Below are positions 63,615 through 64,000 of a DNA stretch of 64,000 nt, piece after piece. The DNA comes from Pontiellaceae bacterium B12227 (lineage in GTDB: Bacteria > Verrucomicrobiota > Kiritimatiellia > Kiritimatiellales > Pontiellaceae). Within the stretch, counting starts at the first letter, position 1. Every line of letters begins with the position of its first letter. Under the pieces are notes generated by a model. The model was given only the letters and a program-made list of their open reading frames with translations, was not told the origin of the DNA and did not search any database. The stretch is taken from assembly GCA_029432775.1 (NCBI GenBank), contig JAROAZ010000003.1, forward strand, positions 124,001-188,000. Direction: 5' to 3'. The position numbers and the translations under genes were made by a program.

Positions 63615-63916
63615 TTTAGATCCTTGGCCTTTTTTATGAAAGGCGCATCAAAATACAACGCTTCGGCATGAATTGCAGGGCATTTCCGGCACTTGAATTC
63701 AGGGTGCCCAATGCTTGCAAAGAATTTCAAGCTGATTTCCGGAAATACACTCGATCAAAAAAAACCATTCAGGTGGCATTAATAATGCGTATTTTTTGGG
63801 GATGGCAGTACCGGGCTCTGTTGCATTTACTTTTGGTAAATGTGCTGATCAGCAGGAGGTCCGGCTGCGCTCGTGCAAATAGATCGAATTAAATAAACAT
63901 CAACATGAGGAATAGG
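63615..63916. other. 302-bp intergenic region, nothing definite
   Basis: The divergent gap between the SGNH hydrolase and the final lipoprotein gene is AT-richer than its surroundings. It should hold both promoters, but no clear -35/-10 pair, repeat or RNA structure was recognised, and the short open frames in it lack coding character. Confidence 0.4.
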
Positions 63917-64000
63917 ATGAAGCAATTAGTCATGAGTACCCTGTCGGCAGCAGCTTGTTTGGCCGTGGTCGGATGCAGTACCAACGGAACATCAGTCAGC
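63917..64000 (+). CDS. Lipoprotein, N-terminal fragment (cut by window end)
   Basis: The ATG follows GAGGAATAGG. The 28 visible residues, beginning MKQLVMSTLSAAACLAVVGC, form a lipoprotein signal peptide with lipobox AVVGC (Cys at 20) and a Ser/Thr/Asn-rich start of the mature part. The rest lies outside the window, so no function can be given. Confidence 0.75.
   Translation, partial: MKQLVMSTLSAAACLAVVGCSTNGTSVS

Overview
The window looks like chromosomal DNA of a free-living, Gram-negative, moderately GC-rich bacterium of the PVC superphylum, most likely Kiritimatiellota (Pontiella-like) or a close relative. This is an inference from gene content: two DUF1080 (3-keto-disaccharide hydrolase) proteins, a squalene-cyclase-repeat protein, an SGNH hydrolase, secreted proteins ending in a FYRV-type tail, an outer-membrane Tsx-like channel, and epsilonproteobacteria-like trpB. 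No rRNA, tRNA, CRISPR array or prophage was seen.

Layout. 1-1.8 kb: end of a cyclase-repeat protein followed by a REP-associated (HUH) transposase, flanked by a duplicated 69-nt coding tail. 1.8-3.9 kb: Tsx-like porin plus purine permease. 4.2-11.8 kb: a Sel1-repeat protein, a very unusual single-chain E1alpha-E1beta-lipoyl-KASIII fusion, and PtsP. 12-13.9 kb: amt-glnK behind a sigma54-type promoter. 14-19.4 kb: a large secreted protein, divergent ilvY/ilvC, and an ArsC-like protein. 19.7-20.7 kb: a Nif11-like small peptide, Bcp and a DUF3820 protein. 20.8-30.2 kb: a compact minus-strand run coupling two glycosyltransferases, a nucleotidyltransferase and a phosphodiesterase to a large periplasmic-sensor histidine kinase and two receiver proteins. 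30.4-39.2 kb: the cell-shape operon mreB-mreC-mreD-mrdA-rodA-rng with galM. 39.4-42.3 kb: ECF sigma/anti-sigma pair and two secreted proteins (CRIYG repeats, DM13). 42.6-47.9 kb: trpB, DUF1080, a 58-residue membrane protein, a Gfo/Idh/MocA oxidoreductase, a VC0807-like membrane protein and a helical-bundle protein. 48-55.6 kb: SDR, DoxX-like protein, ABC ATPase, FtsX permease, AttH/CrtC lipocalin-like protein and UbiD. 55.6-63.6 kb: DUF1080 lipoprotein, RluA synthase, aldose epimerase, AspT/YidE-type transporter, SatP acetate transporter, split YeeE/YedE sulfur transporter, a receiver protein, DUF1294 and an SGNH hydrolase. A lipoprotein is cut by the window end.

The most striking structure not explained by genes is a 15-bp dyad, TTCCA-N5-TGGAA. 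I count 32 copies with intact arms and at least 12 more with one mismatch across the 64 kb, against about 0.06 expected for ten fixed bases. It lies in intergenic and coding DNA and is read in all three frames (FQALE, FPxxG, SNDWK), so selection or propagation must act on DNA. Copies form part of a start region, a Shine-Dalgarno sequence, a stop codon and a terminator stem. The second highlight is the E1-lipoyl-KASIII fusion, which could hand an acyl group from lipoamide directly to a fatty-acid initiation enzyme.
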